Below, in pieces: positions 9,272 through 18,327 of a stretch of DNA of 64,000 nt. The position numbers and the translations under genes are program-made. Within the stretch, counting starts at the first letter, position 1, and the number at the start of each line of letters is the position of its first letter. The stretch comes from Rubrobacter aplysinae. GTDB taxonomy: Bacteria > Actinomycetota > Rubrobacteria > Rubrobacterales > Rubrobacteraceae. Below the pieces are notes generated by a model that was not told the DNA's origin, searched no databases, and was given only the letters and a program-made list of their open reading frames with translations. The stretch is from contig NZ_LEKH01000001.1 in the NCBI RefSeq assembly GCF_001029505.1, positions 337,648 to 401,647 of the forward strand, given 5' to 3'.

Positions 9272-9508
9272 CGCCGTCTCCTCTGCTCGTGCCGTCCCTG
9301 TAGGACATGGTAGCGCTATTCGAGGCGCATTTTCAGCGTCCCGGCCCCCGGACGAGCTGGCGTCGCGCGGGCCCTGGCTATTAGAATCCTCCACTATACT
9401 CCGCTCCGGAGCCGGAACCATGCGAAGTTCATGGGACCGGTGTGAAAGGTAAAAAAGAGTCAAGCAAAAGGCGAACGCGGAGTCTACGGAAATCTACAGG
9501 AGGCTGGA

Positions 9509-10084
9509 TTGGGTGTGCTGGGCGTGAGATCCCTCGTGGCCGTTATCTTGGTGGTGATAGCCGGGCTCTTGGCCACGGGTTGCGGGGGAGGAGAGCAGTC
9601 GGGCGAGGAGTCCGGCGGCCAGTACGAGGGCTCCGGGGGCTCCGGTAACGCGCAGGTCCCCGGTCCCACGAACGCCGTTACCACGACCGAAACCTTCTCC
9701 GAGGAGGAGTGTCTGGCGGAGGCATCGGACAGCGGGGAGCCCGGTGTCGAGGTCTCCGATCCCGGACAAGTCCCCCCCTACGAGGTGGCAGAGGAGGGCG
9801 ACGCGGAGACCGGCAAGGAGCTGGAGGTGAACACGGAGGCCAAAAGCCGTGAGGAGCTCCAGAAGGTGGCGGAGAAGCTGAGGTACGAGAACCGGGGGAC
9901 CGACGCCCTCGCCATAGACTTCTACAACGGGTCAGAGGATGACCGCCAGGACGCCGGGCTCGCCCTGGTCTTCAACACCCGCGGGGCCGCCTGCCGCGCC
10001 TTCCAGTACACGGTGGAGGACCAGAACGAGCTCGTCTCCGAGAGCAACGGCATCTCCGTGTTGAGCGTGGAGGAGGGCGTGTAG
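9509..10084 (+). CDS. Secreted lipoprotein of unknown function
   Basis: The 191-residue precursor has a signal peptide with hydrophobic stretch LVAVILVVIAGLLATGC and lipobox LATGC (Cys25), so it should be acylated and anchored on the outer face of the membrane. A Gly/Ser/Glu-rich linker (residues 26-60) follows. The C-terminal part is acidic, with a possible folded domain at residues 110-190 containing two cysteines (one in EECLAEA, one in RGAACRAF). The TTG start is fixed by ACAGGAGG five bases before it. I recognise no family. It runs toward the SRPBCC gene, with a bidirectional terminator between them. Confidence 0.7.
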   Translation: MGVLGVRSLVAVILVVIAGLLATGCGGGEQSGEESGGQYEGSGGSGNAQVPGPTNAVTTTETFSEEECLAEASDSGEPGVEVSDPGQVPPYEVAEEGDAETGKELEVNTEAKSREELQKVAEKLRYENRGTDALAIDFYNGSEDDRQDAGLALVFNTRGAACRAFQYTVEDQNELVSESNGISVLSVEEGV

Positions 10085-10181
10085 GAGTCCGCCCGGGCTT
10101 TCGCGGGCCTCCTGCCGACTACCGCTAGAGAATGCCAGAGAGTCCTAGAAGCCCCCAGAGGGCCCGCGGCGGAAAGCCAAC

Positions 10182-10219
10182 CCCCGCCTCGGCGTCCCGG
10201 TGGGCGCCGTGAGGCGGGG
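10182..10219. terminator. Bidirectional terminator hairpin
   Basis: Arms CCCCGCCTC (10182-10190) and GAGGCGGGG (10211-10219) enclose a second GGCG/CGCC stem. It lies between two convergent genes and has no U-tract, which is common for high-G+C terminators. Confidence 0.5.
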
Positions 10220-10228
10220 TACCCGGTC

Positions 10229-10732
10229 TCACCCCCCGGCCGACGTCTTGCCGCGGCCCTCCTCGATCTGACGCCTTATGGACTCCAGGGTCCGGCCTAC
10301 GCCATCCTCGAGGGGGTCCTGATCCCCGTCCGAATCCTGCTGCGCTTCCTCCTGAACCTCCCCCTGGACCGAGCGCGGGCCGAACGAGAGGTGCGCCGTG
10401 ACCAGGCACTCCTCCGGGCTCCCCGACACCTCCTCCACCGTGAGCCAGCCGGAGTAGTCCCGGGAGAACTCCGCCCCCCATTCGAGCCTGCGGGCTTCTT
10501 CGTCGGCGTGGAAGTAGCCCTCTCCTTCGGTATCGTAGCGGCCCGGGATCTCGACCTTCATCTTGATCCTCTCGCCGGGCTTACCGGCTGCGGCCGGGCC
10601 CTCGGACCAGGACTCCTTGACGGGCGGCAGGTAGTGGGGGAGGTTCTCCACCTTCGAGAGCCAATCGAAGACCTCGTCCGGGGGGCGGTAGATCGGCTGC
10701 CGCTTCTCGTACTCCTGGGTCGTCTCGCTCAT
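10229..10732 (-). CDS. SRPBCC/START-fold protein (cyclase/dehydrase-like)
   Basis: This 167-residue soluble protein has the SRPBCC pattern: an opening strand YEKRQPIYRPPDEVFDWLS, the helix segment VENLPHYLPPVKES, then repeated amphipathic strands and a long C-terminal helix (VGRTLESIRRQIEEG). Members bind hydrophobic ligands or act as polyketide cyclases or stress proteins, and the ligand cannot be told here. The frame is open further upstream, but ATG 10732 is preceded by AGGAGG with seven-base spacing and is the better start. The tail is rich in Asp/Gln/Gly and probably disordered. Confidence 0.72.
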   Translation of the reverse strand: MSETTQEYEKRQPIYRPPDEVFDWLSKVENLPHYLPPVKESWSEGPAAAGKPGERIKMKVEIPGRYDTEGEGYFHADEEARRLEWGAEFSRDYSGWLTVEEVSGSPEECLVTAHLSFGPRSVQGEVQEEAQQDSDGDQDPLEDGVGRTLESIRRQIEEGRGKTSAGG

Positions 10733-10816
10733 CCGGTGCCTCCTGCTCTCCGTAGGCTCGTAGATGGATACTGGAACGTGCCGGCCGCCCGAGCCGCCGG
10801 CCACCGAGGTCGTTGA

Positions 10817-10822
10817 TACACT
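10817..10822 (+). promoter_or_regulatory. -10 box TACACT for a leaderless start at 10829
   Basis: TACACT is followed by GAGCCC and then the ATG. The mRNA probably begins at the start codon, since no ribosome-binding site is present. Confidence 0.55.
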
Positions 10823-10828
10823 GAGCCC

Positions 10829-12394
10829 ATGAGCTTAACACGCAGAGTTCCGGCAAGAGGACGCCCCGAGCCCGGGCGGGATAGGGACCATTTGGAGGCT
10901 CTGGACGTCGTGATCGTGGGCGCCGGGCTGTCCGGCGTCGGCGCGGCTTATCGCCTGCAGACCGAGTGTCCGGACAAGTCATACGCCATCCTGGAGGCGC
11001 GCGACGCCATCGGCGGGACGTGGGATCTGTTCCGTTACCCGGGCGTCCGCTCCGACTCGGATATGTTCACGCTGGGCTATCCTTTTCGCCCGTGGTCCGG
11101 CCCTGAGTCCATCGCGGACGGCGGCTCCATCCTGGAGTACATCAACGACACGGCCCGGGAGAACGACATCGAGCGCCGAATCCGGTTCGGCACCCGCATA
11201 ACGGCGGCATCCTGGTCCTCCGAAGAGGCCCGATGGACGCTGGAGACGGAGGTTACCGGAGAAGACGGCGCGGTCACGCAGCGGTCGTTGACGTGCTCTT
11301 TTCTGTACATGTGCAGCGGATACTACGACTACGAGCACGGCCACGCGCCCCGGTTCGAGGGGATAGAGGACTTCGAGGGCCGGATGGTGCATCCCCAGTT
11401 CTGGCCGGAGGATCTGGAGTACCGCGATAAGCGGGTCGTCGTTATCGGTAGTGGAGCGACGGCCGTTACCCTGGTGCCGGCGATGGCCCGGGACGCGGAG
11501 CACGTCACGATGCTCCAGCGGTCCCCAAGCTACATCTCCGTGCTCCCGAGCGTGGACCGGGCCGCGGACTCGCTGAGGCGGCGCCTGCCGGACCGCCTGG
11601 CCTACGCGCTGGTGCGCGCCAAGAACGTGGCCTTTACGACCGCCTTCTATCAGTTGTGCCGGCGCAGGCCGGAGCTCGCGAAACGCCTGCTGCGCAAGGG
11701 AGTGCTCGGGCGTGTGCAGGACGAGCGTCAGGTGGACGAGCACTTCACCCCCGACTACGACCCCTGGGATCAGAGGCTGTGCATCGTGCCCGAGGGAGAT
11801 CTCTTCGAGGCCCTAGGCTCCGGGCGGGCTTCCGTAGCGACGGATCACGTCGAGCGGTTCGTGCCGGAGGGGATAAGGCTCCTCTCCGGGAAGGTTCTAG
11901 AGGCCGACCTCGTCGTTACGGCTACGGGGCTCTCGATGAAGGCTCTGGGCGGTATTAGCATTACGGTGGACGGCCGCTCCGTGGACCTCGGGGAGACCTG
12001 GATTCACCGGGGCGTTATGCTAAGTGGCGTCCCGAACCTCGCGCTGTGCGTCGGCTACACCAACTCCTCGTGGACCCTCAGGGCTGACCTCTCCTCCCGC
12101 TACGTGTGTCGCCTGCTCTCGTTCATGGACCGCAAGGGCTATGACTACGGATACCCCCTGCTCACCGGAGACATGGAGCGGCGGCCGCTGCTGGATCTCA
12201 CCTCCGGCTACGTCCAGCGCGCCATCGGAGACTTCCCGAAGCAGGGCTCCCGCGCGCCCTGGACGATGCGCCAGAACTACGTCCTCGACGCGCTGTCCAT
12301 GAAAACCGCCAAACTGGACCGGGAGATGGAGTTCGGGCGGGTTTCCCGGTCCACCGGCGGTGCCCGGCACGCGGTACCGGCGGCGAGCCGGTGA
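10829..12394 (+). CDS. Flavin-containing / Baeyer-Villiger-type monooxygenase
   Basis: This 521-residue FAD- and NADPH-dependent monooxygenase has an FAD Rossmann motif VVIVGAGLSGVGAAY near residue 27, GGTWDLFRYPGVRSDSD near 66, and an NADPH Rossmann motif VVVIGSGATAVTL near 207. The segment FEGRMVHPQFWPE (about residue 187) fits the Baeyer-Villiger fingerprint FxGxxxHxxxW. Family enzymes insert oxygen beside a ketone or oxidise N and S atoms; the substrate is unknown. Its stop overlaps the start of a short-chain dehydrogenase by four bases. The pair could oxidise an alcohol to a ketone and then to an ester (inference from context). The start is leaderless. Confidence 0.85.
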   Translation: MSLTRRVPARGRPEPGRDRDHLEALDVVIVGAGLSGVGAAYRLQTECPDKSYAILEARDAIGGTWDLFRYPGVRSDSDMFTLGYPFRPWSGPESIADGGSILEYINDTARENDIERRIRFGTRITAASWSSEEARWTLETEVTGEDGAVTQRSLTCSFLYMCSGYYDYEHGHAPRFEGIEDFEGRMVHPQFWPEDLEYRDKRVVVIGSGATAVTLVPAMARDAEHVTMLQRSPSYISVLPSVDRAADSLRRRLPDRLAYALVRAKNVAFTTAFYQLCRRRPELAKRLLRKGVLGRVQDERQVDEHFTPDYDPWDQRLCIVPEGDLFEALGSGRASVATDHVERFVPEGIRLLSGKVLEADLVVTATGLSMKALGGISITVDGRSVDLGETWIHRGVMLSGVPNLALCVGYTNSSWTLRADLSSRYVCRLLSFMDRKGYDYGYPLLTGDMERRPLLDLTSGYVQRAIGDFPKQGSRAPWTMRQNYVLDALSMKTAKLDREMEFGRVSRSTGGARHAVPAASR

Positions 12395-13266
12395 GCCTGC
12401 AACGCTACCCCTTCGCTGGAGGCACCTGTGTCCTCACCGGCGCGGCGAGTGGTATCGGGGAGGCTATGGCCCACGGGCTGGCGGCCCGGGGCAGCCACCT
12501 GGTGCTCATGGACCGGGACGCGGAGCGGCTGGAGACGGTGGCCGGAGAGATCCGGTCCAGTTATCCCGGGCTGGGCGTGGCCACGTACGTCGTGGACCTC
12601 GCCGAGGCGGACGCCGCAAAGGCCGCGGCCGGGCGTATTCGCCGGGAGACGCCGCGGATAACGCTCCTGATAAACAACGCCGGGGTCGCCCTGGGCGGCA
12701 GGTTCGACCAGGTGACCCCGGAGGAGTTCAACTGGGTGATGAACGTCAACCTCCGGGCTCCGGTACTGCTCACCCACCACCTGCTGCCGGCGTTGAAGGA
12801 GAGCCCGGGGAGTCACGTCGTTAACGTTTCGAGCCTGTTCGGGCTCATCGCGCCCGCCGGGCAGTCGGCCTACTCGGCCAGCAAGTTTGCGCTACGAGGG
12901 TTTAGCGAGGCCCTGCGGCACGAGCTGGTACCGGACGGTATCGGGGTTACTACGGTGCATCCGGGCGGCGTCCGCACGCGGATAGCGGAGACCGCCCGCT
13001 CCGGCAGCGGCGTGTCCACAGAGTCCCGGCTGGCGCAGAAGGAGGAGTTCGACCGGCTGTTGACCTTCCCCGCCGACCGGGCGGCGGAGATCATACTCGA
13101 CGCCGTCCACCATCGGAAGAGCCGGGTACTGATCGGTGCCAGCGCGGTACTCCCCGACATCGCGGCCCGGCTGTTCCCGGGCTCTTACACCAGGGCCCTG
13201 GCCATCCTGACGAAGCTCCTCGGACGCCTCCCGGCGAATCGTCCGGCCAAGAGAAGCCGGCGGTGA
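12391..13266 (+). CDS. Short-chain dehydrogenase/reductase (SDR)
   Basis: This 291-residue classical SDR has the cofactor motif TGAASGIGEA at residues 17-26, NNAGVALGG near 91, catalytic Ser in NVSSLFGL near 146, and YSASKFALRGF near 161 carrying the Tyr and Lys. The C-terminus is extended by a basic tail (RPAKRSRR). GTG 12391 overlaps the monooxygenase stop as GTGA, so the two are translationally coupled and probably act in one pathway. The substrate is unknown. A short GC hairpin at 13303-13321 may end the transcript. Confidence 0.85.
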   Translation: MSLQRYPFAGGTCVLTGAASGIGEAMAHGLAARGSHLVLMDRDAERLETVAGEIRSSYPGLGVATYVVDLAEADAAKAAAGRIRRETPRITLLINNAGVALGGRFDQVTPEEFNWVMNVNLRAPVLLTHHLLPALKESPGSHVVNVSSLFGLIAPAGQSAYSASKFALRGFSEALRHELVPDGIGVTTVHPGGVRTRIAETARSGSGVSTESRLAQKEEFDRLLTFPADRAAEIILDAVHHRKSRVLIGASAVLPDIAARLFPGSYTRALAILTKLLGRLPANRPAKRSRR

Positions 13267-13302
13267 GGGCCCGTCCCGGGGCGGCGTGCCGGAGCTACTC
13301 CC

Positions 13303-13321
13303 GCCCGCAAGGTTAGCGGGC
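13303..13321 (+). terminator. Possible terminator hairpin after the SDR gene
   Basis: GCCCGC (13303-13308) and GCGGGC (13316-13321) form a six-base stem around a seven-base loop AAGGTTA. There is no U-tract. Confidence 0.3.
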
Positions 13322-13389
13322 TCTGGTATTCGGGGCGGACAACGACGTTGATGATCCGGTGAGAGCAGCGAGAGTGGTGGGGGAGGCGG

Positions 13390-14025
13390 ATGAAAGCTGC
13401 TAGAGGGTTCAGGGTGCTCTGGAGCCCCCGGGAGACCCTGCGGAGTGTGGGTGAGGGCCGGGGCCTGGGCGCCGGCGTCACGGTCGTGGCCCTCTGGGCG
13501 CTGGCGAGCCTACTCTTGCTCTTACTCTCCGGCGGCGGGGTGAGCCGGGCGCAGTTCCCGGAGCTACCGCCGGAGGAGTTCGAAAGGCTCAGATCAGGCC
13601 TGAGCGTCGTGCTGCCGGTGCTCGCGTTCGTCCTGCCCTTCGTGTGGTGGGCCGGGCTCTCCGCGCTCGTGTACCCGGCCACGCTCGTCCTCGGCGGCCG
13701 GGCCACGCTCGCCGCGGCCTTCGCCTTCGTCGGGGTGGCCTGCGCGCCGTGGGCCGCCGTTGCGGTACTCCAGATCCTGCTCGCCGGGCTGCAGGGGCTT
13801 ACCGGCGCGGGCGCGCTCGGCGGCGTGGCGCTGGCGGCCTCCGCTGGCGCGCTCGTGTGGCACGCGGCGCTGGTGGTCGCCGGAGCCCGGCAGGCGGCGC
13901 GTCTCGGCCGCGGGGGAGCGGTGGGGTCGTGCGCGCTCGCCGGGCTCGGGTGCCTGGTCGCCGCGTTGTTCCTGGCCATCACGCTCGCGGCGCTGGTCGT
14001 GGGGTTCTCGGGGCTGCCTTCCTGA
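13390..14025 (+). CDS. Yip1-like polytopic membrane protein
   Basis: This 211-residue protein opens with the amphipathic segment FRVLWSPRETLRSVGEG, typical of bacterial Yip1-domain proteins, followed by about five transmembrane helices rich in Ala, Leu and Val. A short extracytoplasmic loop (SRAQFPELPPEEFERLRSGL) lies between the first two. No catalytic motif is visible. Bacterial Yip1-domain proteins have no settled role. The start ATG is preceded by GGGGGAGG at short spacing. It converges on cydB with 31 bases between stop codons. Confidence 0.65.
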   Translation: MKAARGFRVLWSPRETLRSVGEGRGLGAGVTVVALWALASLLLLLLSGGGVSRAQFPELPPEEFERLRSGLSVVLPVLAFVLPFVWWAGLSALVYPATLVLGGRATLAAAFAFVGVACAPWAAVAVLQILLAGLQGLTGAGALGGVALAASAGALVWHAALVVAGARQAARLGRGGAVGSCALAGLGCLVAALFLAITLAALVVGFSGLPS

Positions 14026-14056
14026 AGCTGCTCGAAACTTCTCGAAAGTCCGGGGG

Positions 14057-15100
14057 CTAGTAGCCTTCCTCTTCCAGGCTCACCTTGCCCCGGAACATCC
14101 AGTAGATGATTATGAAGTAGGTCGCGGCGAGCACCATGCCGATGGACCACCACACCAGCCCGACCGTCTGGCTGTACTGCGATGAGGCGGCGCCCTGCAC
14201 CGTCAGGCTGTTTGCCGGATCAACCGCCGGCAGGACGTTCGGGTAGACGCCAAAGACCGTGCTGGTCATCATCCCGACGATGTACGCGCCGGAGGCCAGG
14301 AAAGAGCCCCGGTCGTTGCCCCTGAAGCTGAAGTACAGCAGCGCCCCGAGCCCCGCCAGGGCGACCAGCGGCAGGACGAAGCCGTAGGGCCTGTCCAGGT
14401 AGGAGTCCAGCATCCGGGGGCTGACGTAGAACGTCGCGACCGTCGCCAGCGCCGCGAGTGCCACGAGGGCGAACCAGCCCCGGCGGATTATGGAGCGGCA
14501 ACGCCCGTTCAGGGCGCCCTCGGTCTTGAGGGCGACCCAGGCCGCACCGTGGATGGTAAGGGTCGCGAGGGCGAGGAGGCCGGTGAGGACGGTGTACCAG
14601 TCGAGGATGCCGGGTGGGGTGGCGAAGGGGCTCAGGTTCGTCCACAGTGGCTGGAAGAAGTTGCCCTCCGAGTTTAGCGGCACCCCGCGCACGACGTTGC
14701 CGAGCGCCGCGCCGTAGAAGACCGCGAGGAGGATGCTGCCGACGGCGAACATCACGTCCCAGAACTGGGTCCACAGGGGGTTATCTATGTGGCGGCGCAG
14801 CTCCAGGGAGAGGCCCCGGATCATGAGTAGCCATAGGACGATGATCAGGGGCAGGTAGAACCCGGAGAACCCGGAGGCGTAGAGCACGGGGAAGGTGAAG
14901 AACAGCACGCCGCCGGTGGCTATCAGCCACACCTCGTTGCCGTCCCACACGGGGCCGACGGTCTTGAAGATCAGCTGACGCTCCTGGTCGTCGCGGCCGG
15001 CGAACAGGTGCAGCGCCCCGGCCCCGAGGTCGAAGCCGTCCAGCAACACGTAGACGGTGAGCATCAGCGCAACCAGCACGAACCACAGCGTAGGCAGCAA
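14057..15100 (-). CDS. cydB: Cytochrome bd ubiquinol oxidase subunit II
   Basis: This 347-residue polytopic subunit of the cytochrome bd quinol oxidase pairs with CydA to reduce O2 to water without pumping protons. The N-terminus LPTLWFVLVALM..DGFDLGAG is diagnostic for CydB, and eight to nine membrane helices follow. I choose TTG 15100 because GGGAGG lies six bases upstream and the product then begins exactly at the family N-terminus. A GTG at 15118 would overlap the end of cydA. It is the last gene of the cydDCAB run, two bases after cydA. Confidence 0.93.
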   Translation of the reverse strand: MLPTLWFVLVALMLTVYVLLDGFDLGAGALHLFAGRDDQERQLIFKTVGPVWDGNEVWLIATGGVLFFTFPVLYASGFSGFYLPLIIVLWLLMIRGLSLELRRHIDNPLWTQFWDVMFAVGSILLAVFYGAALGNVVRGVPLNSEGNFFQPLWTNLSPFATPPGILDWYTVLTGLLALATLTIHGAAWVALKTEGALNGRCRSIIRRGWFALVALAALATVATFYVSPRMLDSYLDRPYGFVLPLVALAGLGALLYFSFRGNDRGSFLASGAYIVGMMTSTVFGVYPNVLPAVDPANSLTVQGAASSQYSQTVGLVWWSIGMVLAATYFIIIYWMFRGKVSLEEEGY

Positions 15101-15101
15101 C

Positions 15102-16484
15102 CTAGGCCTCCCTTCCACTCATCGCGGGCTCCGGCTCCGGCTCGGGGGAGCCTGGAGGATCTTCCTCGTCTTCATCGTCGGGGCCGTTTGCGACCTCGCG
15201 CACCATGAGCACTATGTAGAGCAGGCCCATGATCATGTATATCCCGGCGAACCCGATCAGGGTGAACAGCACCGTCCCGGAGGATAAGAGCGGCGAGACA
15301 CCGTCCTCGGTGCGTAACAGGCCGTAGATCAACCACGGCTGCCGCCCGAGCTCGGTGGTGAACCACCCTGCGGTGTTGGCGATGTAGGGGAACGGTATGG
15401 CGAGCATCAACAGCCACAGCATCCAGCGCGACTCGAAGAGCCGCCGGCGCCACAGCAGCAGGGCCGAGAGGGCCATTATCCCGATAAATATCGTCCCGAG
15501 ACCGACCATGACGTGGTAGCTGTAGTACAGGAGCGGGATGTTGTCCGGCCAGTCTTTCTGCGGCAGCTCCTCCAGCCCCTGGACCTCGGCCGTCCACGAC
15601 TGGTAGGTAAGGAAGGATAGGGCCTTGGGGATGACTATCGGGTTGTCCAGGCGCATGTTCTCGACGTCCGGCTGGCCGAGGATGGCGATGCCCGCCGGCT
15701 CCTCGGTCTCGAAGAGGCCTTCCATCGCGGCGAACTTCTCCGGCTGCTTCTCGGAGACCTGCCGGCTTTCGAGGTCGCCGCTGGGGAAGAGCATCCACAC
15801 GCTGGCGATCACGCCTACTATGACGCCGACCTTGACGAAGATCTTGCCGTACTCGACGTGGCGCTGGGAGAGCAGGTAGAAGGCCCCGAGCCCGGCCATC
15901 GTGAACGCGCCGGTGACCACCGCGCCGCCCATCGTGTGCATGTACTGCGGAAATACCCACGGGTTGGTGAGTACGGCCCAGTAGTTGTTTAGCTCTACGC
16001 CGTCGGCGACGCGCTCGAAGCCAACCGGGTTCTGCATCCAGGCGTTCGTGGTAACGATGAAGTACCCCGAGGCCCAGGTTCCCAGAAACACCATCAGCGA
16101 GGAGAACCAGTGTACCTTCTGCCCGAAACGCCGCTCGCCGAAGAGGAACACGCCGACGAAGGCCGACTCCAGGAAGAAGGCGAACGCCCCCTCCATGGCC
16201 AGGGTCTGGGCGATAATGTCGCCCGCGTAGGCTGAGAACTCGGACCAGTTGGTGCCGAACTGGAACTCCATCGGGATACCGGTAACGACCCCCATGATGA
16301 AGGTGACGGCGAAGATCTTGCCCCAGAACCGCGCGGCCTTGTTGTAGCGCTCGTCGCCGCGCCGGATGGAGACAGTTTTTAGTATAAACACCAAGAGCGC
16401 CAGCCCCATGCTGAGCTGGGGGAAGATGTAATGGTAGGTAATGGTAAAGGCGAACTGCAGGCGGGACAGGACTAAATCTTCCAC
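15102..16484 (-). CDS. cydA: Cytochrome bd ubiquinol oxidase subunit I
   Basis: This 460-residue haem-bearing subunit oxidises quinol on the outer face and reduces O2 at the b595/d site. Seen features are RLQFAFTITYHYIF with the first axial His, the PQYMHTMGGAVVTGAF helix with a second His, and GRQPWLIYGLLRTEDG, the hallmark of the family. The quinol loop (roughly residues 240-310) is of the short type. The C-terminus is an acidic/proline tail. GTG 16484 is preceded by GAGGAGG, which lies inside the end of cydC, so the two are tightly linked. This oxidase usually serves low-oxygen or stressed respiration. Confidence 0.95.
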   Translation of the reverse strand: MEDLVLSRLQFAFTITYHYIFPQLSMGLALLVFILKTVSIRRGDERYNKAARFWGKIFAVTFIMGVVTGIPMEFQFGTNWSEFSAYAGDIIAQTLAMEGAFAFFLESAFVGVFLFGERRFGQKVHWFSSLMVFLGTWASGYFIVTTNAWMQNPVGFERVADGVELNNYWAVLTNPWVFPQYMHTMGGAVVTGAFTMAGLGAFYLLSQRHVEYGKIFVKVGVIVGVIASVWMLFPSGDLESRQVSEKQPEKFAAMEGLFETEEPAGIAILGQPDVENMRLDNPIVIPKALSFLTYQSWTAEVQGLEELPQKDWPDNIPLLYYSYHVMVGLGTIFIGIMALSALLLWRRRLFESRWMLWLLMLAIPFPYIANTAGWFTTELGRQPWLIYGLLRTEDGVSPLLSSGTVLFTLIGFAGIYMIMGLLYIVLMVREVANGPDDEDEEDPPGSPEPEPEPAMSGREA

Positions 16485-16488
16485 TCTT

Positions 16489-18327
16489 CTAGCCTCCTCT
16501 GTTTATCTGATCTGGGTGACTTACGTTACTTACGCGGCTGGCGTGCTCCGGGGCGGGCTCGGTGAGCATCTGGCGCTGTACCTCGACCATGCGGTGGTAG
16601 AGGCCGCCTTCCCGGAGTAGCTCGGCGTGCGTGCCCCGCTCGACGATACGCCCCGCGTCCATTACCAGGATCTCGTCCGTCCCCTCCAGCCCGACGAGGC
16701 GGTGGGTGATCTGGATGGTCGTCCTGCCGCGCGCGGCGGTGGCGAAAGCCTCCCGGAGATCCCGCTCCGTGGCGGCGTCAAGGTCGGCGGTGGCCTCGTC
16801 GAGCACCAGGACTGGCGGGTCCCTGAGGAGTGTCCGGGCCACCGAGAGCCGCTGGCGCTCGCCGCCGGAGAGCCGCTCGCCCTGCTCGCCGAGGAGCGTG
16901 TCCAGCCCCCCCGGCAGCCGCTCGACGACCCCTGAAAGCCGGGCCATCTCCACGGCGTGCTCTAGCTCTGCCTCAGACGCCTCCGGCCTCGCCAGCAGCA
17001 GGTTGCCTCGCAGGGTATCGTTGAAGATGTAGCTCTCCTGGGAGACGAGGCCCACGGCTTCCCGCAGATCCTCCTGCCGGTAACGGCGGACGTTGTGGCC
17101 GCCGAGCCGGACCACGCCCTCCTCCGGGTCCCAGAAGCGCAGGAGCAGGTGGGCCAGCGTGGTCTTGCCGGAGCCGCTCGGGCCGACCACGGCGACCCGG
17201 GCACCGGGCTCCGCCGTGAAGTCGACCCCGCGCAGGGCCAACGGCTCGTCCCCGGCGTACCGGAACCCGACGCCCCGGAACTCCACGCGAGGCTCCATGT
17301 GAGGCTCCGCGCCAACCGGTACGGGCTCCGGGGGATCGCTCACCCGGGGCTCCGCGGAGATCACCCCGGAGAGCCGGTCTCCGGCCGACAGGGACTTGCC
17401 GATGGCCCGGAACGCCGCGCCGAGGGGTCCTATGGCCTCGAAGGCCCCGACCGCCACCAGCACGAGCGCGGCCAGGTAGACGCCCCGGACCTCCCCGGAG
17501 GCGACCAGGGGGACCGTCATGACGAGCACGAGGAGCGCGGCGAGCCCCGGCAGCGCTTCCCCGAGCGCCCGCTGCAAGCCCGAGACCAGCGCGCCGCGCC
17601 GCTGCACGGCCCCGAGCCCGGCGTCCAGGTCCCCGACCAGCCGCCGCTGGTCTCCCTCTCTGCCGGAGGCCAGAAGGTCCCCGACGCCCTGCACCCCGTC
17701 TACCAGCCCGTTACGCAGCTCGGAGCGGAGTGTGATCTCCCGCCGCCCGAGCCCGCGCGTGAGGGCCATCGCGAGCAGCGGGACACCGATCCCGGCGGCG
17801 ATGAGCACGGCGACCGCCGCCAGCGCCAGGGCCGGGCTGAAGAGGTAGAGGAAGCCACCGGTCAGGAGGGTGGTCAGGGCGGCGACGAGGAAGGGGTGTA
17901 TGCCCCTGAGATACAGGTTCTGTAGCTCGTCCACGTCCGAGGTTATGCGGGAGAGGAGGTCCCCGCTACGGTGCTCCAGCAGCCGCGCGGGGGCCAGAGG
18001 TTCGAGACGCTCGTAGAAGCGGACCCTGACCCGCGCCAGCAGCCGGAAGGTGGCGTCGTGTGAGACCAGCCGCTCCCCGTAGCGGCTCGCCGCGCGGGCG
18101 AGGCCGGAGATGCGGACCACGTAGATCGGCAGCGTCAGCAGCAGCAGCGAGGTGCCGAGGGCGGCGGCCGAGATCACGTAGCTCGCCGTCGCCAGCAGGG
18201 TTACCCCGGCCGCCACGGTGGCCGCGCCGAGCAGCAGCGACAACACGAGCCGGCCGCCAAATCCTCGACCCGCGCCGGTGAGATCCAGCATCCAGCGCAG
18301 TCCTCCGGGTCGCCTCAGACGCCTCAT
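16489..18327 (-). CDS. cydC: Thiol reductant ABC exporter, CydC half-transporter
   Basis: This 612-residue fused membrane-ATPase half-transporter has six helices in the first 320 residues. Its nucleotide-binding domain shows Walker A GPSGSGKTTL, signature LSGGERQRLSVA, Walker B VLVLDEATADLD and the switch His in ITHRL. With CydD it exports cysteine/glutathione, or in later work haem-linked reductant, and is needed to assemble cytochrome bd. ATG 18327 overlaps the cydD stop as ATGA. The open frame extends hundreds of codons upstream inside cydD, but that part is not coding. The C-terminal tail SRVSNVSHPDQINRGG is not conserved. Confidence 0.92.
   Translation of the reverse strand: MRRLRRPGGLRWMLDLTGAGRGFGGRLVLSLLLGAATVAAGVTLLATASYVISAAALGTSLLLLTLPIYVVRISGLARAASRYGERLVSHDATFRLLARVRVRFYERLEPLAPARLLEHRSGDLLSRITSDVDELQNLYLRGIHPFLVAALTTLLTGGFLYLFSPALALAAVAVLIAAGIGVPLLAMALTRGLGRREITLRSELRNGLVDGVQGVGDLLASGREGDQRRLVGDLDAGLGAVQRRGALVSGLQRALGEALPGLAALLVLVMTVPLVASGEVRGVYLAALVLVAVGAFEAIGPLGAAFRAIGKSLSAGDRLSGVISAEPRVSDPPEPVPVGAEPHMEPRVEFRGVGFRYAGDEPLALRGVDFTAEPGARVAVVGPSGSGKTTLAHLLLRFWDPEEGVVRLGGHNVRRYRQEDLREAVGLVSQESYIFNDTLRGNLLLARPEASEAELEHAVEMARLSGVVERLPGGLDTLLGEQGERLSGGERQRLSVARTLLRDPPVLVLDEATADLDAATERDLREAFATAARGRTTIQITHRLVGLEGTDEILVMDAGRIVERGTHAELLREGGLYHRMVEVQRQMLTEPAPEHASRVSNVSHPDQINRGG

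Noticed and set aside
9272..9463. 64-codon N-terminal extension of NAD-GDH
   Set aside because: The sequence is Ser/Pro/Arg-rich and unconserved in style, while ATG 9271 has AGAGGAG at ideal distance.
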